12,826 bases of DNA from an uncultured Clostridia bacterium (GCA_947628195.1 CANQZB010000015.1:1-12826), one strand, 5' to 3'. Shown: positions 1-6,791, numbered from the stretch's first letter. Numbers and translations: made by a program. Notes: a model not told the origin generated them from the letters alone.

Positions 1-73
1 TTCTTTGCCTTATTAATGGGGATAAAACCATTCCAGAGTTCTCTTGTCAAGTTCACCATGGAATAAATAGCCA
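1..73. other. Unresolved left edge, possibly the 3' end of a plus-strand gene
   Basis: Frame 1 of the plus strand is open from base 1 to a TAA at 64-66 and reads FFALLMGIKPFQSSLVKFTME, which could be the tail of a gene entering from the left. The minus strand is also open here from an ATG at 58, but I see no ribosome binding site in front of it. Twenty codons are too few to choose between them, and I recognise neither peptide. Confidence 0.15.
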
Positions 74-1525
74 CTATACATAGTATTCAATATTAAAGTT
101 TTTAATATTATTTGCATAAAAAAAGCCCTGATTTTTGTCAGGACTAATTTTTAGTGGGGTGTTAAATGTGATTTCGATTTTATCTTCATATAAAGTAATG
201 TTTTTTATGAGATAATCAATAATCATTTCAGGTTCAAGCTTTAATGCTTGTTTATAATATTTTTTAATTTCATCACTTGTAAGTTTTATTTGATATTTAT
301 TGTTTTCTATTAATATTTGTTTTTCTAAATCTTTCAATTTTTCTTCAAGTTCATTCATTCGCTTGTTTGTTGTACTATTAAAAATTCCTATTTCAATTGC
401 TTTCATAATATTGTTGAGTGTGGATTGAGTTTGTTTTTGCTCATTAATAAGAGATGAAAGGGTAGTATTATTTATTGATTGATTTTGTAAATTAATTAAA
501 TTGTTTGTTAATTTTTCTATAAATATTGGTTTGCTTAAACTTGTTATTAAATTATTTAATATTAGTTCTTCTAAATATTCTTTCCTTAAAATTGATTTTT
601 TGCAACCATTATTAGTTTTTCTACCCAAGCACTTATAATAAAATTTTCTTTTACCATCTTTTGATGTCCCACATTCTGCACACATTGACATTCCACAATA
701 TCCGCATGTTAATTTGTGTCTTAATAGGTAATTTGTTTTTAAACTGCGTTTGCCATATCTATTTGCTTGAATTTTTAATTTAACTTTCTCGTAAATTTCA
801 GTGGGAACTATTTGTGGATACATATTTTCAAAAATTTGATTATTAAAACGATATATGCCTGCATATTTTTCATTTTTTAGTATGCCATAAATTTTATCTC
901 TGCCGAAAGGTTTGCCTTTATCAAATATGTGATTCTCTGTTAATTTTTGTATGATATCTTTAACATAAACACCAATAGAGTATTGCTTATAAATAAACCT
1001 TATGACATCTGCTTGTTCTTCATCTATTATAATTTTATGATTATCTATTTTGTAACCATATAACAAATAACCGCCTGTAAAATTGCCTTTTAATCGTGTT
1101 TCATTCATTCCACGTTTAACTTTTTGACTTAACTCTGCTGAATAATATTCTGCCATTCCTTCTAGTAAAGATTCAAGTATAATGCCTTCTGGCGTATCTG
1201 GTATATTTTCCATTGCTGAAAGTAATTTCACATTATTGTCTTTTAAAATCTTTTTGTATTTTGCAATCTCATATTTATTTCGTGAAAATCTATCAATCTT
1301 GTACACTAAAATATATTGCCAATCTTTTTTGCTACTGTCCTTTATCATTTGTTGAAAATCTGGGCGATTGTCGTTTGTGTCTGTCATTGCTCTGTCTATA
1401 TATGTGTTTAAAATTAATATGTCATGAGATTTGGCATATTCTTCACACACTCTTAATTGACCTTCAATAGATTGTTCAGTTTGGTTATCACTTGAATACC
1501 TTGCATATATTACTGCTGTTTTCAT
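74..1525 (-). CDS. Large serine recombinase (site-specific DNA integrase/resolvase family)
   Basis: A 483-residue large serine recombinase, the type that integrates and excises mobile elements through a phosphoserine intermediate. The N-terminal catalytic domain (about 1-145) carries YARYSS, so Ser11 is the likely nucleophile with Arg9 beside it, plus YKIDRFSR (75-82) and the long E-helix ESLLEGMAEYYSAEL. A Recombinase domain follows (about 150-255). Next is a zinc ribbon with C274-x2-C277 and C299/C308 as probable ligands, then a coiled coil (about 350-415) as in large integrases. The ATG at 1525 has AGGAG at 1536-1540. All key residues are present, so it looks intact. An intrinsic-terminator-like hairpin lies inside its last 50 bases, suggesting an altered 3' end. 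No partner genes or att sites are identifiable, and the element it may mobilise could lie left, right, or be gone. Confidence 0.93.
   Translation of the reverse strand: MKTAVIYARYSSDNQTEQSIEGQLRVCEEYAKSHDILILNTYIDRAMTDTNDNRPDFQQMIKDSSKKDWQYILVYKIDRFSRNKYEIAKYKKILKDNNVKLLSAMENIPDTPEGIILESLLEGMAEYYSAELSQKVKRGMNETRLKGNFTGGYLLYGYKIDNHKIIIDEEQADVIRFIYKQYSIGVYVKDIIQKLTENHIFDKGKPFGRDKIYGILKNEKYAGIYRFNNQIFENMYPQIVPTEIYEKVKLKIQANRYGKRSLKTNYLLRHKLTCGYCGMSMCAECGTSKDGKRKFYYKCLGRKTNNGCKKSILRKEYLEELILNNLITSLSKPIFIEKLTNNLINLQNQSINNTTLSSLINEQKQTQSTLNNIMKAIEIGIFNSTTNKRMNELEEKLKDLEKQILIENNKYQIKLTSDEIKKYYKQALKLEPEMIIDYLIKNITLYEDKIEITFNTPLKISPDKNQGFFYANNIKNFNIEYYV
118..145 (-). terminator. Terminator-like hairpin inside the recombinase 3' end
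   Basis: Read on the minus strand, CCTGA (131-127) faces TCAGG (142-138) across a six-base loop. The stem extends through one mismatch by two pairs and is followed by seven T residues (124-118). That is the form of an intrinsic terminator for leftward transcription, yet the recombinase stop codon is 44 bases further on, at 74-76. The stem is short, so read-through is likely. Confidence 0.4.
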
Positions 1526-1618
1526 AGTTCTTAAACTCCTTTTATTTATTTAATTTGTCTTTCGACAACAAGCGAATAAACAAAAATGGTTTAGTATACT
1601 TAAGCTTATTATTTTAAT
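1526..1618. other. Leader and spacer upstream of the serine recombinase
   Basis: The stretch contains the recombinase Shine-Dalgarno (AGGAG, 1536-1540, minus) and a small hairpin, TTGTC/GACAA at 1555-1559 and 1564-1568. On the minus strand that hairpin has a GAAA tetraloop. An 8-bp palindrome AGTATACT lies further upstream. TATACT within it could be a -10, but I find no good -35 at the right distance, so the promoter is unassigned. Confidence 0.3.
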
Positions 1619-1666
1619 TTTTTAGTCAAGGGTTGCCTTGCAATACATTTTACCCTTGACTAAAAA
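1619..1666. repeat. 15-bp perfect inverted repeat
   Basis: TTTTTAGTCAAGGGT at 1619-1633 is repeated exactly as its reverse complement at 1652-1666, with an 18-base loop. The A and T tracts sit inside the arms on the wrong sides for a terminator, since T-rich sequence precedes and A-rich follows on either strand. A protein-binding or recombination-related palindrome is more likely. It lies between the recombinase gene and the repeat array. Confidence 0.75.
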
Positions 1667-1702
1667 GAGTTTTTGTTTAAACTTCGCTTGCGAAAGACAT
1701 AT

Positions 1703-1916
1703 TACTTGTATCAAGACAAGCACACGTGTAGGTTGCAAATTTTGTTTCTACTTGTTTCAAGACAAGCACACGCCAGAATCTCACTTGATGGACTCTACTT
1801 GTTTCAAGACAAGCACATGTCAGGGTTGCAATTTTTGCCTTACTTGTATCAAGACAAGCACATGTGTGAATCTCAATAACGAGTTCTACTTGTTTCAAGA
1901 CAAGCACACGTCAGAA
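1703..1916 (+). repeat. Five-unit tandem repeat array, ~46-bp period
   Basis: Five copies of a ~30-bp core start at 1703, 1749, 1796, 1841 and 1887 (steps 46, 47, 45, 46). The consensus begins TACTTGTWTCAAGACAAG and continues CACAYGYSWG. Each core holds nested short dyads: CTTG/CAAG around TTT, and CTTGT/ACAAG around TTCAAG. The intervening ~16 bp are not unique. After units 1 and 3 they begin GGTTGCAA-like, after units 2, 4 and 5 GAATCYCA, so two subtypes are interspersed. Related spacers of this length argue against CRISPR, and a period that is not a multiple of three argues against coding. Function is unknown; a binding-site array or satellite-like repeat fits. Confidence 0.9.
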
Positions 1917-2030
1917 TCCCAAATTGCCTTTTATCTCTAAAATTCGTTCTAAAATTTTCTTATAAAAATACTTATCAAAAATAGCAAGATTTAATTCATT
2001 TGTAAAAATAACTTGTGTCTGTTTTTTCAT
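1911..2030 (-). CDS. Small ORF (39 aa), possibly a truncated gene
   Basis: From ATG at 2030 the minus strand reads MKKQTQVIFTNELNLAIFDKY through to ILEIKGNLGF and ends at TGA (1913-1911). AGGAG at 2036-2040 stands five bases from the ATG, a good ribosome site, which is why I list so short a frame. The peptide is basic at the start and could be helical towards its C-terminus. I do not recognise it. The final codons fall inside repeat unit 5, so it may be the N-terminal remnant of a longer protein cut off where the repeats begin. It could equally be a chance ORF. Confidence 0.3.
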   Translation of the reverse strand: MKKQTQVIFTNELNLAIFDKYFYKKILERILEIKGNLGF

Positions 2031-2324
2031 CTCAACTCCTAATAGGAATTAAAAAAGGACATAGATAGAAAAACATTTCTAATCTACGCCTTAAAATGCA
2101 ACCACTGACTTGTCTATTAGTTCCAAGCAAAACTTTGTGTTTTCAAACACTATATATTAAAAAACTCGGCTTGTCATTTTTGCGTGTTCTTTTTTAACTT
2201 CAAAAACATTTTATCACACATTTTTTGTAAAAATTTCATAAAATTTGACTTTTTAACACTAATTTTGTCTAAAATTTCAATGATTTTTAATAATTTTCGA
2301 AAAAAATTATCAATCGTATCTTTT
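2031..2324. other. Gene-free A+T-rich stretch
   Basis: I see no convincing gene. Two modest dyads are present: TAGATAGAAA/TTTCTAATCTA at 2062-2086 (one bulged base) and GTGTT/AACAC at 2137-2150. Neither has a clear T-tract. The rest is A/T homopolymer-rich spacer. Confidence 0.5.
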
Positions 2325-2333
2325 TTATCCACA
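2325..2333 (+). promoter_or_regulatory. Isolated DnaA-box match
   Basis: TTATCCACA matches the bacterial DnaA-box consensus exactly. It stands alone here, touching the base of the long hairpin that follows, so it may be fortuitous. Confidence 0.3.
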
Positions 2334-2433
2334 ACCGAATTTGCTTGAATGATTAAGAATTTAGAGATAAAGGCGTTTCGCTTTTGCTTCAGCTAGCGAA
2401 CGCCTTTCTAAATTCCATTCAAGCGGTTTTGTG
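2331..2433. repeat. ~100-nt imperfect inverted repeat (long hairpin or small MITE-like element)
   Basis: Nested arms pair across the segment: GCTTGAATG (2343-2351) with CATTCAAGC (2416-2424), GAATTTAGA (2357-2365) with TCTAAATTC (2407-2415), AAGGCGTT (2370-2377) with AACGCCTT (2399-2406), and CGCT (2379-2382) with AGCG (2395-2398). ACAACCG at 2331-2337 may extend it against CGGTTTTGT at 2424-2432. It is more G+C-rich than its surroundings. I find no transposase gene and no clear target duplication. Confidence 0.75.
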
Positions 2434-2442
2434 AAATGCTTT

Positions 2443-2504
2443 GCGTGTGCTTGTCTGGCGGAGCGTAGCGACGCCACTTGTTTCAAGACAAGCACACGCC
2501 AGGA
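2443..2504. repeat. Second hairpin containing a sixth copy of the repeat core
   Basis: GCGTGTGCTTGTC (2443-2455) is the exact reverse complement of GACAAGCACACGC (2487-2499), and TGGCG (2456-2460) pairs with CGCCA (2472-2476). The right side, 2475-2504, is a copy of the array core (CACTTGTTTCAAGACAAG, then CACACGCCAGGA). The core therefore recurs about 560 bp from unit 5, here with an inverted partial partner. It ends about 60 bp before the nuclease promoter. Confidence 0.8.
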
Positions 2505-2565
2505 TGTCAAATAATAAATTTTTGTTAAAATTTGTCATTTTTTTATATTGATTTTTGATTGAATA

Positions 2566-2574
2566 TGTTATAAT
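2566..2574 (+). promoter_or_regulatory. Extended -10 promoter of the nuclease operon
   Basis: TG-T-TATAAT is an exact extended -10 element. The -35 is weak: TTGATT at 2548-2553 is only 15 bases away. The expected start near 2581 leaves a leader of about 13 bases with GAGG at 2583-2586 before the ATG at 2594. Confidence 0.6.
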
Positions 2575-2593
2575 TAAAAAGAGAGGAAGAATT

Positions 2594-3916
2594 ATGAAAA
2601 AAATATCTGGTAAATTTATTGGCTGTTTAGTATATCTTTGTATAGGTGTCTTTATAAGCTTAATTTATATATTGTGTGCAGCTACTAACAATCTAGAAGT
2701 AACCGAAAACACTATGAGTGCAATTCCATCAGCAATACTACTCACTTGTTTTATGGTTTTACCACCATTAATATGGTTAATTGTTATTATTCGCAAGAAA
2801 CAAGTATATACTTTTGATGATGATAAAAACGAAATTTCAATAAAAATCGATTCTTATGTAAACGAATTTATTCAAAATAAAAATATTGTTACGATTATTA
2901 AAAATTTTGTAAAAACTAATGGAATCAATTTACAAATTTTAGAGTTTTCTTTTGTCCCTTTAAAAAAAATTACTAACATGTGGACAAAAGAAGAGCAGTC
3001 TTATGAATTGAAAGTAAATAATTTAGAGAAATCTTCAGATTATTTAGCTCAATTGAAATTATATAACCAAAATTTAATTGATAATAATTTTACAATATGT
3101 ACTTTTATAGATAAATTTTTGAACAATACACATACTCCTTTATTCAATGAAGAGATAAGAAATAGTTTTAACAAATTAAGCAAACTTTACAATTCATTAA
3201 TTAATCAACAAATTGTTTTACAAGATGATTATATCAATAGATTAAAAGCATTTATGTACTTAGTTTATAAATATAGCAAGGAAAATATTTGCAAGGAATA
3301 TGAAACGATTGCTATAAATAATGGGTTAAGTGTAGAAAACACCGAATATGAAATCATAAAGAGATTATTTAACAATGGTTATGATGAAGAAACAATTATA
3401 CTTGTTTTAACTTCTTTGAATAGTAAGAAACATAGTTATATTGATTTATTTATGGCTAATAAAACTAATTATGAAAATATTGTTAATGAACAATTAAAAG
3501 ATTTAAAAGAAAAACAAACAATTGATAATTTATTAAGAGAAGATGATTCAACAATACGTTATACTATTGATGATATAGATTTAATGTCGGGTGCAGATTT
3601 TGAAAAATTTATTACATATATGTTTAACAAATTAGGATATAAAGCGACCAACACAAAATTAAGCGGTGACCAAGGTGTAGATATTATTGCAGAAAGGGGT
3701 GCAGAAAAGATTGCAATTCAAACTAAGTGTTATAGCCAAGTTGTAGGTAATTCAGCAGTTCAAGAAGTATATTCTGGTGCAAAATTTTACAACGCAACTA
3801 AATGTATGGTTATTACAAATAGTTATTTTACAAAATCTGCTAAACAATTAGCAAAATCAAATAATGTTGTTCTTTGGGATAGGGAAGTATTAAAGGAAAA
3901 ATTAAAAGAAATATGA
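2594..3916 (+). CDS. Membrane-anchored Mrr-type (PD-(D/E)xK) nuclease
   Basis: A 440-residue protein, not a standard cytoplasmic Mrr. Two hydrophobic segments (about 9-30 and 44-66) form a membrane anchor ending in a basic RKK. A long, largely helical middle region (about 80-325) that I do not recognise follows. The C-terminal ~110 residues are a clear Mrr/restriction-endonuclease-like domain: MSGADFEKFI with Glu337, then GDQGVD (358-363) with Asp363, then IQTK with Gln376 and Lys378. This D...Q-x-K arrangement is that family's metal-dependent DNA-cleaving centre, and it looks intact. The start was placed at ATG 2594 because of GAGG at 2583-2586. An in-frame TTG at 2555 would put the -10 box inside the gene. 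The next gene overlaps by ATGA. The sequence is strongly A+T-rich, consistent with transfer. DNA cleavage at the membrane, for example of incoming phage or plasmid DNA, is inference. Confidence 0.85.
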   Translation: MKKISGKFIGCLVYLCIGVFISLIYILCAATNNLEVTENTMSAIPSAILLTCFMVLPPLIWLIVIIRKKQVYTFDDDKNEISIKIDSYVNEFIQNKNIVTIIKNFVKTNGINLQILEFSFVPLKKITNMWTKEEQSYELKVNNLEKSSDYLAQLKLYNQNLIDNNFTICTFIDKFLNNTHTPLFNEEIRNSFNKLSKLYNSLINQQIVLQDDYINRLKAFMYLVYKYSKENICKEYETIAINNGLSVENTEYEIIKRLFNNGYDEETIILVLTSLNSKKHSYIDLFMANKTNYENIVNEQLKDLKEKQTIDNLLREDDSTIRYTIDDIDLMSGADFEKFITYMFNKLGYKATNTKLSGDQGVDIIAERGAEKIAIQTKCYSQVVGNSAVQEVYSGAKFYNATKCMVITNSYFTKSAKQLAKSNNVVLWDREVLKEKLKEI

Positions 3917-4446
3917 TAGATTATGAAATGTATCTTAATTACTTAAAGAATGAAATAGAATTTTGCAAAACCGCCATATCAAATATAGATGAAATATCGA
4001 AAAATGTTGATGAACCTGCAAAAATGCTATTTTATCATGCAAATGTTTTATTTAATTCTATGGCTAATATATCAAAAATACTAAATAACAATAGAGACCA
4101 AAATACATTAATGAGGTCTCAAACATTAAAAAAATTGTTAAAAATTAAAAATAAAAAAATCTCAATTTTAGATAATAGAGAATATAGAAATTCAAATGAA
4201 CATTTTGATGAAAGAATTGATAATGTTTTAAATTCAAACACACCATATACATTTATTGATTTTTCTATATTCGACTATATTATTACAAATTCATTAAATA
4301 ATTTTGGAAGAATTTATGAACCAAGTTTAAGAACATTTTATTTTATAAATCAGAATATTTCACAGGAAAGTATTAATGTTTATGAAATCGAAAAGGCTAT
4401 TACATATTTAGAAAATCAACTTAATAATTTTAACAATGAAAAATAA
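3913..4446 (+). CDS. Hypothetical helical protein, HEPN-like candidate, partner of the nuclease
   Basis: A 177-residue protein with no signal peptide or membrane segment, mostly predicted helix, low in Gly and Pro. The noteworthy stretch is YRNSNEHFDERID (91-103), where Arg92 and His97 form R-x4-H. That is the catalytic signature of HEPN ribonucleases found in toxin-antitoxin, abortive-infection and CRISPR effector proteins. The family assignment rests on this motif and the helical look only. The start ATG at 3913 overlaps the upstream stop (ATGA), and the nearest AAGG (3893-3896) is too far away to be a good ribosome site. Translation is therefore probably coupled to the nuclease, implying matched amounts and a shared task. 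It shares the neighbour's very low G+C. It could instead be an antitoxin-like or adaptor protein. Confidence 0.75.
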   Translation: MIDYEMYLNYLKNEIEFCKTAISNIDEISKNVDEPAKMLFYHANVLFNSMANISKILNNNRDQNTLMRSQTLKKLLKIKNKKISILDNREYRNSNEHFDERIDNVLNSNTPYTFIDFSIFDYIITNSLNNFGRIYEPSLRTFYFINQNISQESINVYEIEKAITYLENQLNNFNNEK

Positions 4447-4452
4447 GATTCG

Positions 4453-4479
4453 TTTTAGAAGGGCTTTGCTCTGCCAAAA
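4453..4479 (+). other. Imperfect hairpin just after the nuclease operon
   Basis: TTTTAGAAGGGC (4453-4464) can pair with GCTCTGCCAAAA (4468-4479) over a three-base loop with two mismatches and one G-T pair. Its last four A residues also form the 5' side of the terminator that follows, so the two structures share bases. Confidence 0.4.
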
Positions 4480-4499
4480 CTGACAATGTCAGTTTTTTT
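4476..4499 (+). terminator. Intrinsic terminator of the nuclease operon
   Basis: ACTGAC (4479-4484) pairs with GTCAGT (4488-4493) around AAT. AAA precedes and seven T residues follow (4493-4499), giving a nine-pair stem if the A/T flanks are included. It lies 30 bases after the stop codon. Confidence 0.85.
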
Positions 4500-4520
4500 G
4501 TAAATTTTTCTTATTTATAT

Positions 4521-4549
4521 TTGACAATTTCGTTTTAAAATTCTATAAT
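4521..4549 (+). promoter_or_regulatory. Perfect consensus promoter of rnhA
   Basis: TTGACA (4521-4526), exactly 17 bases, TATAAT (4544-4549). A start about seven bases beyond the -10 falls at 4556 or so, next to the ATG at 4557, so the transcript would have almost no leader. Confidence 0.9.
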
Positions 4550-4556
4550 AGCAAAA

Positions 4557-5003
4557 ATGAAGAAAGTTACAATTTATACAGATGGAGCATGCAGTGGTAA
4601 CCCCGGCCCTGGTGGATGGGGTGCCGTGCTTTTTTATAAAGATACAATGAAAGAAATTAGTGGCTTTAATCCAGAAACAACAAATAATCAAATGGAATTA
4701 ACGGCTGCAATTAAAGCGTTAGATATGTTAAAAGAGCCGTGCGAAGTAGATTTATATAGTGATAGTGCCTACCTGGTTAATGCCTTTTTAGAAGATTGGG
4801 TAACCAAATGGCAATTAAATGGGTTTAAGTCGGCAAACAAAAAGCCGGTGCAAAATGCTGAATTGTGGAAACAGATTATAGATTTAACAAAAACACACAA
4901 AGTTAAATTTATTAAAGTAAAGGGGCATGCAGACAACAAATATAACAATAGATGTGATGAATTGGCCACTGGCGAAATAGCCCAAAACAGAAGTGATAAT
5001 TAA
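4557..5003 (+). CDS. rnhA: Ribonuclease HI
   Basis: Cytoplasmic type 1 RNase H, which cuts the RNA strand of RNA-DNA hybrids in R-loops and primers using two metal ions. It has 148 residues, close to the bacterial norm of about 155. All catalytic positions are visible: Asp9 in YTDGACSGNPGPGGWG, Glu47 in NNQMELTAA, Asp69 in YSDSAYLV, His124 in KGHADN and Asp134 in NRCDELA. The basic handle region (WQLNGFKSANKKPVQN, about 85-100) is also present. The gene stands alone, with its own promoter and a terminator directly after the stop. No Shine-Dalgarno precedes the ATG (GCAAAA only), which with the promoter position points to a leaderless mRNA. I have no doubt about the family. Confidence 0.97.
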   Translation: MKKVTIYTDGACSGNPGPGGWGAVLFYKDTMKEISGFNPETTNNQMELTAAIKALDMLKEPCEVDLYSDSAYLVNAFLEDWVTKWQLNGFKSANKKPVQNAELWKQIIDLTKTHKVKFIKVKGHADNKYNNRCDELATGEIAQNRSDN

Positions 5004-5029
5004 AAAAATAGGCTTTCTGCCTATTTTTT
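5003..5029. terminator. Bidirectional terminator between rnhA and the ABC operon
   Basis: AAAAAATAGGC (5003-5013) pairs perfectly with GCCTATTTTTT (5019-5029) around a five-base loop. It gives an A-tract, stem and T-tract on both strands, so it can serve both convergent genes. The permease stop codon (5030-5028) lies inside the T-rich arm and the rnhA stop (5001-5003) touches the other arm. Confidence 0.9.
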
Positions 5030-6791
5030 ATAATTCTTTTTTCTTAAATCGGTTAACCGCTATTGCGTTTAGCACAATTGATAAAACTAAAATTATGCAT
5101 AATGTTAAAATTATGTTTGAACCTGCATAAATTTTAGCGCCTAGCAGTAAATTAACAAAGTTGTTTTGCATTGCATAAATTGAACTTCCAAACAACGCAT
5201 AGAGAGATATGTGCGAGAAAGGGTAAAAGGTTATCCAACTATTTGCGCCACGAACGAACACTGGAAGCAGAATATTTATTAAATATAAAACCAAAATCAA
5301 TGTTATTGCCAGCAAATCGGACTTAAATAGGCAAGACAACAGCATGGCAATAGAAGTATAAACAATAATTTCCAACAACAAACTTAGCATAAATATTAAT
5401 ATCATAACAATAGGGTGGAATGTGATAGCAATGCTACTGTTGAATATTGTTAAAATATTTGCACTGCCAAAGCCATAAACGGCACCGCCAACTGCCAAAG
5501 CAATAATTCCACTAAAAATTATAAATATAATTGACATTATTAGTATTGCTAACATTTTGCCCCAATAAACATTCGACCTAGTTACTGGGCGGATGGCATA
5601 ATAGCGCATAGAGCCTTCTTTTATTTCGCCAGCAATTGAATAGCAGGCTGACATTACCGCATAAACAATGATTATAAATGAAAACAATTTTAAACTAAAA
5701 TAAGCATAATCATATGCGTTAATTGAGTGGTTGGAAGTAACGCCAATGGTTAGAGGGTGGGCAAAATCCTCGTTTGTTTTGTTGTGTTCAAAAAGATAAT
5801 TGTATTTAATTAAATTTGTTTTGCTATTATATTCACTTTCACTATTCAAATACATCAAATCAATTTGGTCGGTTGTGCCAACATAAGAGAAAGCATTTGA
5901 CAACAATTCGTATTTTATTAACTGTGAAAAATCACTTGCAATGCCTATATATAGATTCGCAAGCCTGTCCATTTCATTAATATATTTTTCTTGAGAATTT
6001 TTTGTGCTGTCAATGTTAACTTCATCGAATAATGAATTGATATCTTCAAAAACATTTTTGAGCCTTGTTTGAACGATATTTAATCTTGTATTAGTTTCTG
6101 TGGTGGTGTAAGTTTCTATCAACGCATCGCTAATTGTGGGGTATTTAAGCCCTGATAAACAACTAGATATAGTGTGTTCATAGTTATTAAAATAATATTT
6201 TTCACAAAAGTCTGCAATCTCATTTTTATCTACATTGCTTTTCATTTGTGCGGTTGCGTCTTCCATTACATCTATAAAGGAGTCGTAATTTTTGTTGGTC
6301 GTTAAAATGGTGTAACTACCAGTTCTGGAGTTGTCAATGCCATTTTTAACAACATTTTTTAATTCGTCTAACAAATTAATTACGTTATTTTTACGGTCTT
6401 CAATAATTTTTTCGTCAACTGTTTTATATTGGCATTCCTGATAAGCTTGTACAGCGGAATCCAGTTTTTCTTTTAAACTGTTAACCTTTTCTTTATAGGT
6501 TAACGGCGTGCCATGTTCATAAATATAATAATTGTTAATTTTTTCACTAGACGTTGTTATAAGTGCATCTGCTTTTGCTTTTTCGCCCCTATCAGTGCTT
6601 CCTTGGACATAGAAAGATGAATATTTTGAAGTAACTGTGTTACCAACCAAAGGGGTGTAGGTGTTTTCATAAACTGTTGGATGGTATATAAAGACGCCAA
6701 GAATTAGAATTAAAGCCAAAAAAATGGCCAAAACGTAAACCCCTGGTTTAGATATCATTTTTTTAAGTTCTGCTGAAATAACTTTAAACAT
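5028..6791 (-). CDS. ABC-2-type transporter permease with large extracytoplasmic domain
   Basis: Membrane component of an ABC transporter, 587 residues. One helix (about 18-36) is followed by some 325 residues that should lie outside the membrane (to about 362). Five further helices follow at about 365-387, 412-436, 458-484, 490-513 and 556-579. The sequence after helix 2, GEIKEGSMRYYAIRPVTRSNVYWGK (written here only as a landmark, 388-412), is the typical ABC-2 coupling segment with conserved E, G, RP and R. The big insert between helices 1 and 2 is characteristic of exporters and lantibiotic or bacitracin-type resistance permeases. I see no known domain in it. The start ATG at 6791 has AGGAG four bases upstream, which overlaps the stop of the ATPase gene, so the two are translationally coupled. 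The substrate cannot be read from the sequence. Confidence 0.88.
   Translation of the reverse strand: MFKVISAELKKMISKPGVYVLAIFLALILILGVFIYHPTVYENTYTPLVGNTVTSKYSSFYVQGSTDRGEKAKADALITTSSEKINNYYIYEHGTPLTYKEKVNSLKEKLDSAVQAYQECQYKTVDEKIIEDRKNNVINLLDELKNVVKNGIDNSRTGSYTILTTNKNYDSFIDVMEDATAQMKSNVDKNEIADFCEKYYFNNYEHTISSCLSGLKYPTISDALIETYTTTETNTRLNIVQTRLKNVFEDINSLFDEVNIDSTKNSQEKYINEMDRLANLYIGIASDFSQLIKYELLSNAFSYVGTTDQIDLMYLNSESEYNSKTNLIKYNYLFEHNKTNEDFAHPLTIGVTSNHSINAYDYAYFSLKLFSFIIIVYAVMSACYSIAGEIKEGSMRYYAIRPVTRSNVYWGKMLAILIMSIIFIIFSGIIALAVGGAVYGFGSANILTIFNSSIAITFHPIVMILIFMLSLLLEIIVYTSIAMLLSCLFKSDLLAITLILVLYLINILLPVFVRGANSWITFYPFSHISLYALFGSSIYAMQNNFVNLLLGAKIYAGSNIILTLCIILVLSIVLNAIAVNRFKKKEL

Noticed and set aside
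1619..1666. The 15-bp inverted repeat as a terminator for the recombinase or a rightward gene.
   Set aside because: The T-rich sequence precedes and the A-rich follows the stem on both strands, the reverse of an intrinsic terminator.
1703..1916. A CRISPR array.
   Set aside because: The spacers are only about 16 bp and are related to each other in two classes. The cores vary, and no cas gene is present.
1638..1940. Repeat-containing ORFs on both strands across the array (plus 1638-1940 and 1673-1879, minus 1677-1907), rich in QDKHT- or CACLDTS-like peptides.
   Set aside because: The 45-47-bp period is not a multiple of three, so the repeated peptide changes frame from unit to unit. No good ribosome site was found, so these are shadows of the DNA repeat.
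2331..2504. Integron attC sites served by the tyrosine recombinase.
   Set aside because: There are no RYYYAAC/GTTRRRY core sites and no gene cassettes. The enzyme lacks an obvious IntI-specific insertion and is 7 kb away.
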